Source of the DNA: JAYENY01 sp964646075
GTDB lineage: Bacteria > Patescibacteriota > Minisyncoccia > Minisyncoccales > PEYH01
Reading direction: 5' to 3'
Length of the DNA stretch: 12,503 nt
NCBI GenBank assembly: GCA_964646075.1
Contig: CAZYBZ010000016.1
Span: forward strand, 1-12,503
In this document: positions 5,474 through 12,236 of the stretch, piece by piece
How the letters are laid out: each line of letters opens with the position of its first letter
How positions within the stretch are numbered: position 1 is the stretch's first letter
The notes under the pieces: generated by a model
The model's database searches: none
The model's input: only the letters and a program-made list of their open reading frames with translations
Told to the model about the DNA's origin: nothing
Program-made: the position numbers and the translations under genes

Positions 5474-6721
5474 ATGCGCTTCATCGCCGACCTTCATATT
5501 CATTCTAAATATTCTCGGGCAACCTCTCCGAGCGCAGATTTATTAGGAATTGCTCAAGCCGCTAAAATAAAAGGCATTCAGATTGTTGGCACTGGCGACT
5601 TTACTCATCCCCAATGGTTAAGGGAGATAAAGGAGACATTGTCGCCAGCGGAAGAGGGGTTGTATAAGGTTAAGAATAGTCAAGATTTAATGCGTTTTCT
5701 TTTGACTTCAGAAATTAGTTGTATCTATTCTAAAAAAGGAAAAGTCAGGAAAGTCCATATTCTTATTTTCGCCCCTTCTATTAAAGTGGTTGAGAATATC
5801 AATAATAAGCTTTCCAAAATTGGAAATTTAAAAGCTGATGGTCGTCCGATATTAGGGTTAGATGTTAAAGAATTACTAAAGATTGTCTTAGATGTTTCTC
5901 AAGACTGTTTAGTGATTCCGGCTCACATTTGGACTCCTTGGTTTTCTATTTTCGGTTCAAAATCTGGCTTTAATTCAATAGAAGAATGTTTTGATGATTA
6001 TTCTAAGTATATTTATGCCGTTGAGACGGGATTAAGTTCTGACCCAGCGATGAATTGGCGAGTATCAGCTTAAGACGCTGTGACAATTATTAGCAATTCA
6101 GACGCTCACTCCTGTGAAAAACTTGGCAGAGAAGCCAATATTTTTGAAACAGAAGTTAGTTATCCAGCAATTACTGAAGCGATAAAATCAAAAGACCCTC
6201 AAAAGTTTTTATACACTATTGAATTTTTCCCAGAGGAAGGAAAGTATCATTTTGACGGACATAGGAAGTGCGGCATCTCTCTATCGCCCCAAGAGTCAAA
6301 GAAATATAATAATCTCTGTCCGATTTGCGGCAAACCTCTTACCTTGGGCGTTGTCAATCGAGTAGCAGAATTGGCTGACCGAGAAGAGGGGTTTTTACCT
6401 GAAAGGGCTATTCCTTTCAAAAGATTAATTCCCTTGAAAGAAATTATTGCTGAAGTTTTTACTTGTGGCTCAGGAACCAAAAAAGTAAAAAAGGAATATC
6501 AAAAATTAATTCAGGTATTTGACAATGAATTTAATATTTTACTTAATGTCTCGTTAAGGCAATTAAAGTCAATTGCTTTAGTTGAGGTGGCAGAGGGGAT
6601 TATCAGGGCAAGAGAGGGAAGGGTGAGTATTGAGCCTGGCTATGACGGGGTCTTTGGGAAAGTGAAAATTTTTTCTCAAGAGGAGAAAAAAGATATCGTT
6701 CGCCAAAAAACATTTCTTTAG
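5474..6721 (+). pseudogene. Endonuclease Q (EndoQ)-like PHP-domain repair nuclease interrupted by one in-frame TAA
   Basis: EndoQ nicks DNA 5' of deaminated bases (uracil, hypoxanthine, xanthine) and abasic sites. The N-terminal PHP domain starts at once with ADLHIHSKYSRATSP (residues 5-19) and has GTGDFTHP at 39-46, ETGLSSDP at 184-191 and SNSDAH at 207-212, all metal-site elements. A Cys-rich finger follows (KCGISLSP...LCPICGKPLT), then ELADR, and the chain ends RQKTFL. Codon 200 (6071-6073) is TAA. Both sides are in the same frame, and the expected sequence across the break is SALD, so a single T-to-A change of TTA (Leu) to TAA explains it. Without it the product would be 415 residues, about family size. 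Two separate proteins are unlikely because the break splits the PHP active site. It could be true decay, a strain polymorphism or a consensus error. Confidence 0.8.
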
Positions 6722-6756
6722 TGTTTATCTGTCAGAGCTTTTTGGCATTAAGCCAT

Positions 6757-6785
6757 TTGACGAATTAACTAAAAAAACTTAAGAT
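6757..6785 (+). promoter_or_regulatory. Promoter for the ftsZ-galU-trxB-eno-gpmA operon, predicted leaderless
   Basis: TTGACG (6757-6762), an exact 17-nt spacer, then TAAGAT (6780-6785). The -10 ends 6 nt before the ATG at 6792, so the expected start site (about 7 nt downstream) coincides with the A of the start codon. The mRNA would have essentially no 5' leader. Confidence 0.55.
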
Positions 6786-6791
6786 TAAACT

Positions 6792-8165
6792 ATGGTCGGG
6801 AAGAAAAAAAATCTAAAAGAAAAAATTTTTAATAAAAGAGAGGCGCAGGCTAAGGTTCAAAAAAGCGTTTCTCAGCCAAAAGTGGTGGTTGTTGGAATCG
6901 GCGGCGGCGGCGGCTCTATTGTTGGTGAGATCGCTAAAAGTATTAGTAAAAAAAATGCCCCTTATATGGGTAAAATTAAGTTTGTTATAGCAAATGTTGA
7001 CCAGCAAGCGATAAAGGCAGCTCCTAGGCAAGTAGAAACTTTCTATTTTGGAGAAAAAATAACTTACGGGTTAGGGTGTGGCATGAATCTTAGTCTTGGA
7101 GAAGAGTCAGCTCTTCAAAGCAAAATAGGAATTGAAAAGTTGTTAAGAAAATATGATTTTTGTATTTTCATTACTTCTCTTGGAGGAGGAACCGGTTCTG
7201 GGGCGGGTCCAATTTTTGCGGAAATTAGTAAAAATTTAGGACTTTTAACTCTTGGTATTTGTACTCTTCCTTTCTCTTTTGAGGGCAAAGAAAGGGGTAG
7301 GATTGCCCAAATATCGTTAGAAAAATTTAAAGCTAATCTTAATTCTTTTATTATTATTCCTAATCAAAGAATTTTTCGCATTATTGACAAAAAAACTTCT
7401 CTTCAAAAATCTCTTTCATCAATGAATAATATTTTAGTCAAAAGCGTGGAAGGAATCATTGAAACTCTTTATTTTCACGGGTTAATTAATCTTGATTTTT
7501 CTGATTTTCGGGCAACATTAAGCCAAGAAGGCGCTTTGACTTATCTTAATTGTCAGGAATTTAGCGGTCAAGATAGAGCCGAAAAAGCAGTCGAAGCTGT
7601 TTTAAAAAATCCTTTAATTAGTTATAATATTACTGGCGTTAAAAATATGCTTTTTAATATCGCAGGGGATAAAGAGATGAGAATGAGTGAAGTTGAACAT
7701 ATTAGTAAAATGATTTCTGATTTTAATCCTCAAGCAAAAATTATTTTTGGCGTATCTCAAGACAGTTATTATAAAGATAAGATTAAAATTACTTTATTGG
7801 CTGTTGGTTGTGAAGCTAGAAAACCAAAAAGAAAGATAAAGGTAAAATTGGATGGAAAAAGAAAAATGGAAAAAGAGAAGATAGAATCTTCTGAAAAACA
7901 GGAACAAGAAGAAATAATTTTGAACAAAAGGGATCTCAATGAAAAATCTAAGAAAATTGAAGGAAAGATAAAAAAAGAAAAGAAAAAGAAAATTAATATT
8001 AAGAAAAAAAGACTAGCTAAAAAAATAAAGATTGCCAAGAATACGACTGTTCGGCGAGATGCTCTTGATTTACATAAACAGACACAGGAAAATGAAAAAA
8101 AGATATTAGAAGAAGAAAGCAAGTGGGATGTTCCGGCTTTTCTTCGTAAAGAAAGTAATTCTTAA
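6792..8165 (+). CDS. ftsZ: Cell division protein FtsZ with a long lysine-rich C-terminal linker
   Basis: Tubulin-like GTPase that polymerises into the division ring. A basic N-terminal extension of about 28 residues precedes the core: VVVGIGGGGGSIV (32-44), IANVDQQAI (66-74), and the tubulin signature GGGTGSGAGP at 131-140. The catalytic T7 loop is NLDFSDFRATL (233-243), with both Asp retained (D235, D238). The core ends near residue 340. A linker of about 100 residues follows, roughly 40% Lys/Arg (for example KIKKEKKKKINIKKKRLAK). The chain then has WDVPAFLRK (444-452), the conserved tail peptide that binds FtsA/ZipA-type partners. The core is complete but diverged (GIGGGGGS, IANVD). 457 residues is longer than usual because of both extensions. 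First gene of the compact operon; galU starts 10 nt later. Confidence 0.93.
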   Translation: MVGKKKNLKEKIFNKREAQAKVQKSVSQPKVVVVGIGGGGGSIVGEIAKSISKKNAPYMGKIKFVIANVDQQAIKAAPRQVETFYFGEKITYGLGCGMNLSLGEESALQSKIGIEKLLRKYDFCIFITSLGGGTGSGAGPIFAEISKNLGLLTLGICTLPFSFEGKERGRIAQISLEKFKANLNSFIIIPNQRIFRIIDKKTSLQKSLSSMNNILVKSVEGIIETLYFHGLINLDFSDFRATLSQEGALTYLNCQEFSGQDRAEKAVEAVLKNPLISYNITGVKNMLFNIAGDKEMRMSEVEHISKMISDFNPQAKIIFGVSQDSYYKDKIKITLLAVGCEARKPKRKIKVKLDGKRKMEKEKIESSEKQEQEEIILNKRDLNEKSKKIEGKIKKEKKKKINIKKKRLAKKIKIAKNTTVRRDALDLHKQTQENEKKILEEESKWDVPAFLRKESNS

Positions 8166-8175
8166 TTAAAATTTT

Positions 8176-9060
8176 ATGGAAACTAAAGTTAGAAAAGTTA
8201 TTTTGCCAATTGCTGGTTTAGGCACTCGATTTTTGCCTCTCTCTAAAATAGTACCGAAGGAAATCTGGCCATTGGTTGATAAGCCCATTATTCAATTGCT
8301 TATTGAGGAAGCTAAAAATTCTGACATAAAGCAAATGATTTTTGTCAGCAATTCTAAGAAGAATTTGATTTTGGATTATTTTAAAGCAGACCCTTCTTTA
8401 AAGAAAATCCTTAAAAAAGGAGAGAAAGGCGACATTCTCCAAGAGTTAGAAGCTTTAGAAAGGGTTAGTAAAGAGATAACTTTTTCCTCAGTTATCCAAG
8501 AAAAACCTCTTGGCGACGGCCACGCTATTTTACAAGCTGCTTCTAAAGTAAAAAAAGAGCCTGTTGGGGTGATGTTTGGTGATGATATCGTTGATTCTCG
8601 AGTTCCCTGTTTACAACAATTAATTAATATTTATAAAACTTGTCAGAAACCAGTGGTAGCCCTTTATCGGCTTCCGAAAGAAAAGCTATCTGCCTATGGC
8701 ACAGTTAAGGTGGAGAAAATCGCTAATCGAGTTTATAAGATAAAAAAGATAGTGGAAAAACCTGAGCCAGGAAAAGAGCCTTCTGATTTGGCGATAGTTG
8801 GAAAATATGTTTTAACCCCAGATGTTTTTGATTACCTAAAAACCGCTAAACTAAATGCTAAGAATGAAATTATTTTAGCAGAAATTTTTAATGAGATGCT
8901 AGAGGCAGGTAAAACTATTTATGGCTATGAATTTGAGGGGAAATGGCTAGAATGTGGCACAAAATTTAATTGGCTAAAGACGCATCTTTATTTTTCTCTT
9001 AAAGACAATCGTTTTAAAGCAGAACTTAAAGATTTCTTAAAAGAAAATAATCTTCTTTAA
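8176..9060 (+). CDS. galU: UTP-glucose-1-phosphate uridylyltransferase (GalU/GtaB family)
   Basis: Makes UDP-glucose from UTP and glucose 1-phosphate, feeding glycan and envelope synthesis. The 294 residues match the bacterial GalU length. The N-terminal nucleotide-binding motif is ILPIAGLGTRFLPLSK (9-24), with the signature GLGTR, followed by PKEIWPLVDKPIIQ, which holds the conserved Lys in PKE. QEKPLGDGHAIL (about 108-119) corresponds to the usual PLGLGHAV, GDD lies near 134-136, and IVEKPEPGKEPSDLAIVGKYVL to the sugar-binding EKP region. IWPLVDKP in place of the common MLPIVDKP and GDG in place of GLG are small differences from the usual pattern. The general nucleotidyltransferase fold is certain. 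A related glucose-1-phosphate transferase cannot be fully excluded. It sits 10 nt after ftsZ and 1 nt before trxB, without a Shine-Dalgarno, so translation is probably coupled. Confidence 0.9.
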   Translation: METKVRKVILPIAGLGTRFLPLSKIVPKEIWPLVDKPIIQLLIEEAKNSDIKQMIFVSNSKKNLILDYFKADPSLKKILKKGEKGDILQELEALERVSKEITFSSVIQEKPLGDGHAILQAASKVKKEPVGVMFGDDIVDSRVPCLQQLINIYKTCQKPVVALYRLPKEKLSAYGTVKVEKIANRVYKIKKIVEKPEPGKEPSDLAIVGKYVLTPDVFDYLKTAKLNAKNEIILAEIFNEMLEAGKTIYGYEFEGKWLECGTKFNWLKTHLYFSLKDNRFKAELKDFLKENNLL

Positions 9061-9061
9061 T

Positions 9062-9988
9062 ATGACTGATATTTATGATTTAATAATTATTGGAGCAGGA
9101 CCAGCAGGGGTGAGTGCTAGTATTTATGCTACTAGGAAGAGATTAAGGACTCTAATAATTTCTAAAGATTTTCAAAGCCAGGTAAGCCTTGGGATTTCAG
9201 TAGAAAATTATCTCGGATTTAAAAATATTACAGGAGTAGAGCTTGCTAAAAAGTTTGAAGAGCACCTTAAGAGTCAAGAGATAGAGATTCTAACAGGGGA
9301 AGTGGTAAAGATAAAAAAAGAAAATCAGTTTTTTGAGATTATTACTAATAAAGGGGAAAGATATGTTTCTTTAGTAATAATTATTGCTTCTGGAGCTGAT
9401 TTGCGGTTTGTGGGAGTCCCAGGAGAAAAAGAATTTATCAGTCGAGGAGTGTCTTATTGTACAACCTGCGACGCCCCGTTTTTTAAAGATAAAGTCGTCG
9501 CTGTGATTGGTGGGGGAAATTCAGGAGTCATTTCCGCTATTGAGCTTACTAGTTACGCAAGAAAAGTTTATTTATTAGAATATCAGCCTAATTTAGTAGC
9601 AGATGAACTAGAGCAAGAGAGAGCAAGGGCTAATGAGAAGATAACGATTTTGACCTCATCTCTTTTGAAGGAAATTAAAGGAAATAGTTTTGTGGAAAAA
9701 ATTATTTATGAAAATTTAAAAAACAAAGAAAAAAAGACCTTAAACATAGATGGAGTTTTCGTTTCTATCGGCACCCAACCAGCGACATCTTTCATCAAGG
9801 AATTAGTTGACTTAAATGAAAAAGGTGAGATTATGATTGATATAAAAAATGGACAGACAAAAACACCAGGCTTATTTGCTGCTGGGGATGTTACTAATAT
9901 AGAGTATAACCAAATTATTATTGCTGCTGGAGAGGGGGCTAAGACTGCGCTTTCGGTTTATGAATATTTACGTCAAATTAAAAAATGA
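9062..9988 (+). CDS. trxB: Thioredoxin reductase-like flavoprotein with an AhpF-type pyridine nucleotide site
   Basis: FAD enzyme that moves electrons from NAD(P)H to a redox disulfide. The 308 residues have the low-molecular-weight TrxB layout. The FAD motif is IIIGAGPAG (8-16), the active disulfide CTTC is C133/C136 in SYCTTCDAPFF, the nucleotide motif is VIGGGNSG (148-155), and the C-terminal FAD contact is GLFAAGDVTN with QIIIAAGEGAKTAL. The residues after the second Rossmann strand are LLEYQPNLVADE. Classical TrxB has HRR...R there to hold the NADPH 2'-phosphate; AhpF has LLEFxPxxxAD. The C-terminal GEGAK segment is also AhpF-like. NADH use is therefore likely, though inferred. It lacks AhpF's N-terminal thioredoxin-like domain, so its partner must be a separate protein. 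Its stop overlaps the eno start (ATGA). Confidence 0.92.
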   Translation: MTDIYDLIIIGAGPAGVSASIYATRKRLRTLIISKDFQSQVSLGISVENYLGFKNITGVELAKKFEEHLKSQEIEILTGEVVKIKKENQFFEIITNKGERYVSLVIIIASGADLRFVGVPGEKEFISRGVSYCTTCDAPFFKDKVVAVIGGGNSGVISAIELTSYARKVYLLEYQPNLVADELEQERARANEKITILTSSLLKEIKGNSFVEKIIYENLKNKEKKTLNIDGVFVSIGTQPATSFIKELVDLNEKGEIMIDIKNGQTKTPGLFAAGDVTNIEYNQIIIAAGEGAKTALSVYEYLRQIKK

Positions 9989-11217
9989 AAATAAAATCTA
10001 TCCAAGCAAGAGAGATTAAAGATTCACGTGGCAAGCCGACCATAGAAGTCTTGGCAAATAGTCAAGAATTTTCTGTAAAAGCAGGAGTGCCTTCTGGTGC
10101 TTCCACTGGAAAACTTGAAGCTAAGGTAATTAACATTCCGCAAGCTCTCAAGAATATTAATGAAATTATTGGACCACGCTTGATTAACAAGGACCCTTCT
10201 GAACAAGATAAAATTGACGATTTCTTAATCGAATTAGACGGGACAGAAGATAAGTCAAATTTAGGAGCAAACACAATCATTGGTGTTTCAATGGCCATCG
10301 CTAAGCTTGGCGCTCAAACTAATGATCTGTCTTTATGGGAGCATATTAGTCAATTAGCTTGGAGTAAAGTTGAGCCTCATGTTGCTATCCGCGCTGCTGA
10401 GATTATTATGCCAAGAGCATGTTTTAATATTATCAACGGCGGTGCTCACGCAAAAAATGATTTAGATATCCAGGAATTTATGATTGTGCCACAAAATCAG
10501 TCGTTCGCTGAAAATTTTCAAAATGCCAAAAATATATATAAATCTCTTGAAAATAGTTTAAAAGAAAATTTTGGAAAGATAAAGATAGGGGACGAAGGCG
10601 GTTTTGCTCCGCCAATTTTTTTGACAAAAGAGGCATTAGATTTAATTGCGCAAGCAATTAGGCAGATAGATGGGAGCTTGGAAAAAACAGAGATTATTCT
10701 TGATTGCGCTGCTTCACAATTTGAAGAAGATGGCAAATATCAAATAGAGGACTCTATTTTTTCAAGAGAAGAATTGTTGGATTTTTATTCTAATTTAATT
10801 TCTCAATACCCAATAATTGCTTTAGAAGATCCTTTTGCAGAGAATGATTGGCAAGGTTTTCAATTAGTATACAAAGAGCTAGATAATAAAATTACTATCA
10901 TAGGTGATGATTTATTAGTGACTAATCCTAAAAGAATTAAAAAAGCGGCGGAGAAAACAGCTTGTAACGGAGCAATCATTAAAGTTAATCAAATTGGAAC
11001 TGTTAGCGAGGCAATAGAAGCAGTTAAATTAGCCAAATCATTCAGTTGGAAAATTATGGTTTCTCATCGTTCAGGCGAAACGCTTGATGATTTTATTGCT
11101 GATTTTGCCGTTGGAGTCGGTGCTGACTTTATTAAGTCCGGCGCTCCGGCCATGCCTGAACGTCTATCTAAATACAATCGATTGCTTCAGATAGAACAAG
11201 AAATAAATAATCAATGA
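9985..11217 (+). CDS. eno: Enolase (phosphopyruvate hydratase)
   Basis: Converts 2-phosphoglycerate to phosphoenolpyruvate in glycolysis; cytosolic and magnesium-dependent. The 410 residues contain DSRGKPTIEV (13-22), the mobile loop PSGASTG (36-42), NIINGGAHA with H155, DIQEF with E164, the catalytic base region GDEGGFAPP with E204, metal ligands D240 (LDCAAS), E281 (LEDPF) and D308 (GDDL), catalytic K333 (IIKVNQIGT), SHRSGET (360-366) and K384. All catalytic residues are present. It is slightly shorter than the usual 420-430. The stretch before NIINGG (about residues 121-148) is roughly 9 residues longer than in E. coli enolase, and MPRACFN replaces the usual PVPMMN. It overlaps trxB by 4 nt and is followed after 1 nt by gpmA, the preceding enzyme in the pathway. 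Confidence 0.96.
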   Translation: MKIKSIQAREIKDSRGKPTIEVLANSQEFSVKAGVPSGASTGKLEAKVINIPQALKNINEIIGPRLINKDPSEQDKIDDFLIELDGTEDKSNLGANTIIGVSMAIAKLGAQTNDLSLWEHISQLAWSKVEPHVAIRAAEIIMPRACFNIINGGAHAKNDLDIQEFMIVPQNQSFAENFQNAKNIYKSLENSLKENFGKIKIGDEGGFAPPIFLTKEALDLIAQAIRQIDGSLEKTEIILDCAASQFEEDGKYQIEDSIFSREELLDFYSNLISQYPIIALEDPFAENDWQGFQLVYKELDNKITIIGDDLLVTNPKRIKKAAEKTACNGAIIKVNQIGTVSEAIEAVKLAKSFSWKIMVSHRSGETLDDFIADFAVGVGADFIKSGAPAMPERLSKYNRLLQIEQEINNQ

Positions 11218-11218
11218 T

Positions 11219-11962
11219 ATGTATAAATTAGTTTTGCTTCGCCACGGGGAGAGTAAATGGAATAAAGAGAATCGGTTCACTGGCTGGACTGACGTTGGTT
11301 TGACTGAAAAAGGCGAGCAAGAGGCGATTGAAGCTGGTAAGCTCCTTAAAAAAGATGGTTATCTTTTTGATATTGCCTTTACTTCTGTTTTGCAAAGAGC
11401 AATCAAGACATTGGATTTAACATTAGAAGAAATGGGTTTGGATATTCCTATTAAAAAGTCCTGGCGATTAAATGAAAAACATTATGGTGCTTTACAGGGA
11501 TTAAATAAAGCGGAAACAGCGAGGAAGGAAGGAGAAGAACAGGTCTTTTTGTGGAGAAGGGGTTATGATGTTCAACCGCCGATGTTGGAAAAAACAGATG
11601 AACGCTGTTCTAAAAAAGACCCCTTATACAAAGATTTAGAAAAAAAAGAAATTCCTTCTGCCGAATCATTAAAAGATATTCAAAAACGATTTTTGCCGTA
11701 CTGGGAAGAGGAAATCGTTATAGCTATTAAATCGGGTAAAAAAGTTTTAATTTCTGCTCACGGCAATAGCTTAAGAGCCTTAATAAAATACCTTGACAAC
11801 ATTTCAGATAAAAAGATAGGAGGCCTTAATATCCCCACGGGCATTCCACTTATTTATGAATTAGACGAAAACTTAAAACCAGTAAAACATTATTATTTAG
11901 GTGATTCAGAAAAGATTAAGCAAGCAGCAGAGGCAGTTGCTAGACAGGGAAAGGTTTTATAG
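11219..11962 (+). CDS. gpmA: 2,3-bisphosphoglycerate-dependent phosphoglycerate mutase
   Basis: Interconverts 3- and 2-phosphoglycerate through a phosphohistidine, directly upstream of enolase in glycolysis. The 247 residues match the dPGM family (about 250). The signature is LVLLRHGESKWN (4-15), with the phosphorylated H9. It continues with NRFTGWTDVGLTEKG (18-32), R60 in SVLQRAIKT, E87 with HYGALQGLNK in SWRLNEKHYG, RRGYDVQPP (113-121), and the second active-site histidine H181 in ISAHGNSLRALIKYL. The catalytic residues are complete and the cofactor-dependent type is clear. It is the last gene of the operon, 1 nt after the eno stop and followed by a hairpin. No Shine-Dalgarno, so expression probably depends on translational coupling. 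Confidence 0.96.
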   Translation: MYKLVLLRHGESKWNKENRFTGWTDVGLTEKGEQEAIEAGKLLKKDGYLFDIAFTSVLQRAIKTLDLTLEEMGLDIPIKKSWRLNEKHYGALQGLNKAETARKEGEEQVFLWRRGYDVQPPMLEKTDERCSKKDPLYKDLEKKEIPSAESLKDIQKRFLPYWEEEIVIAIKSGKKVLISAHGNSLRALIKYLDNISDKKIGGLNIPTGIPLIYELDENLKPVKHYYLGDSEKIKQAAEAVARQGKVL

Positions 11963-11974
11963 AGCCAATATTTA

Positions 11975-12007
11975 GAAAAATAGAATAGGCTCAACTCTAT
12001 TTTTCTA
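11975..12007 (+). terminator. AT-rich hairpin after gpmA, probable terminator
   Basis: GAAAAATAGA (11975-11984) pairs perfectly with TCTATTTTTC (11996-12005) around an 11-nt loop, so the right arm itself supplies a T-run. An alternative 5-bp GAGCC/GGCTC pairing (11962-11966 with 11988-11992) competes with it. It starts 13 nt after the gpmA stop and is the most likely end of the ftsZ operon. The GC-poor stem lowers confidence. Confidence 0.45.
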
Positions 12008-12047
12008 CTCATTATTTTCTCTACTTATTGCTCAGGATAGCCTCCCC

Positions 12048-12060
12048 ATTCCTCAGGAAT
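12048..12060. promoter_or_regulatory. 13-bp palindrome abutting a promoter -35 (candidate operator)
   Basis: ATTCCT-C-AGGAAT is a perfect 6+6 palindrome whose last base is directly followed by the TTGACA at 12061. A CTCAGGA sequence also occurs just upstream at 12031-12037. The position suggests a regulator site. The regulator is unknown. Confidence 0.4.
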
Positions 12061-12088
12061 TTGACATCAACCCAAAAATTGTTAAAAT
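12061..12088 (+). promoter_or_regulatory. Sigma-70-type promoter for the 12237 gene
   Basis: A perfect TTGACA (12061-12066), a 16-nt spacer, then TAAAAT (12083-12088). The predicted start is near 12095, leaving a leader of about 140 nt before the ATG at 12237, unusually long for this window. Confidence 0.6.
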
Positions 12089-12097
12089 TAGAATTAG

Positions 12098-12138
12098 GAA
12101 TCTTATCAAAGGGAAAAAATGCTGGCTTGATAAGATTC
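12098..12138 (+). other. Perfect 12-bp stem in the 5' leader of the 12237 gene
   Basis: GAATCTTATCAA (12098-12109) and TTGATAAGATTC (12127-12138) are exact reverse complements around a 17-nt loop containing GGGAAAAAATGCTGGC. It begins within a few nt of the predicted transcription start. It could protect the 5' end, regulate expression, or be a duplex operator at DNA level. A short AAAAA follows rather than a T-run, so it is not a plus-strand terminator. I could not match it to a known riboswitch. The rest of the leader (12139-12236) shows only a weak ACGG...CCGT pairing. Confidence 0.5.
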
Positions 12139-12236
12139 AAAAATCGCTTGATGGTCGAACGGTTAATTAATCCGTAATTATATTCTAATCATTCTATTAT
12201 TAACGTGGTTAGATAGTACAATTAAACAAAAAAACT

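Noticed and set aside
6722..6778. A -1 frame continuation after the EndoQ-like stop (SELFGIKPFDELTKKT), reachable by a slip in the A6 run near 6706
   Set aside because: The in-frame end RQKTFL looks like a natural terminus, and this stretch also holds the ftsZ -35. Only about 24 codons would be added, with no recognisable content.
7769..8122. Minus-strand ORF rich in Phe, Ser and Leu opposite the FtsZ linker
   Set aside because: It is the complement of a lysine-rich, A-rich coding region. Its hydrophobic runs follow from that composition, and no start signal is seen.
12098..12180. A tRNA or known riboswitch in the leader of the last gene
   Set aside because: A GGTCGAAC-like string hints at a T-loop, but no acceptor, D or anticodon stems fold around it. 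The 12-bp stem matches no riboswitch I can name.
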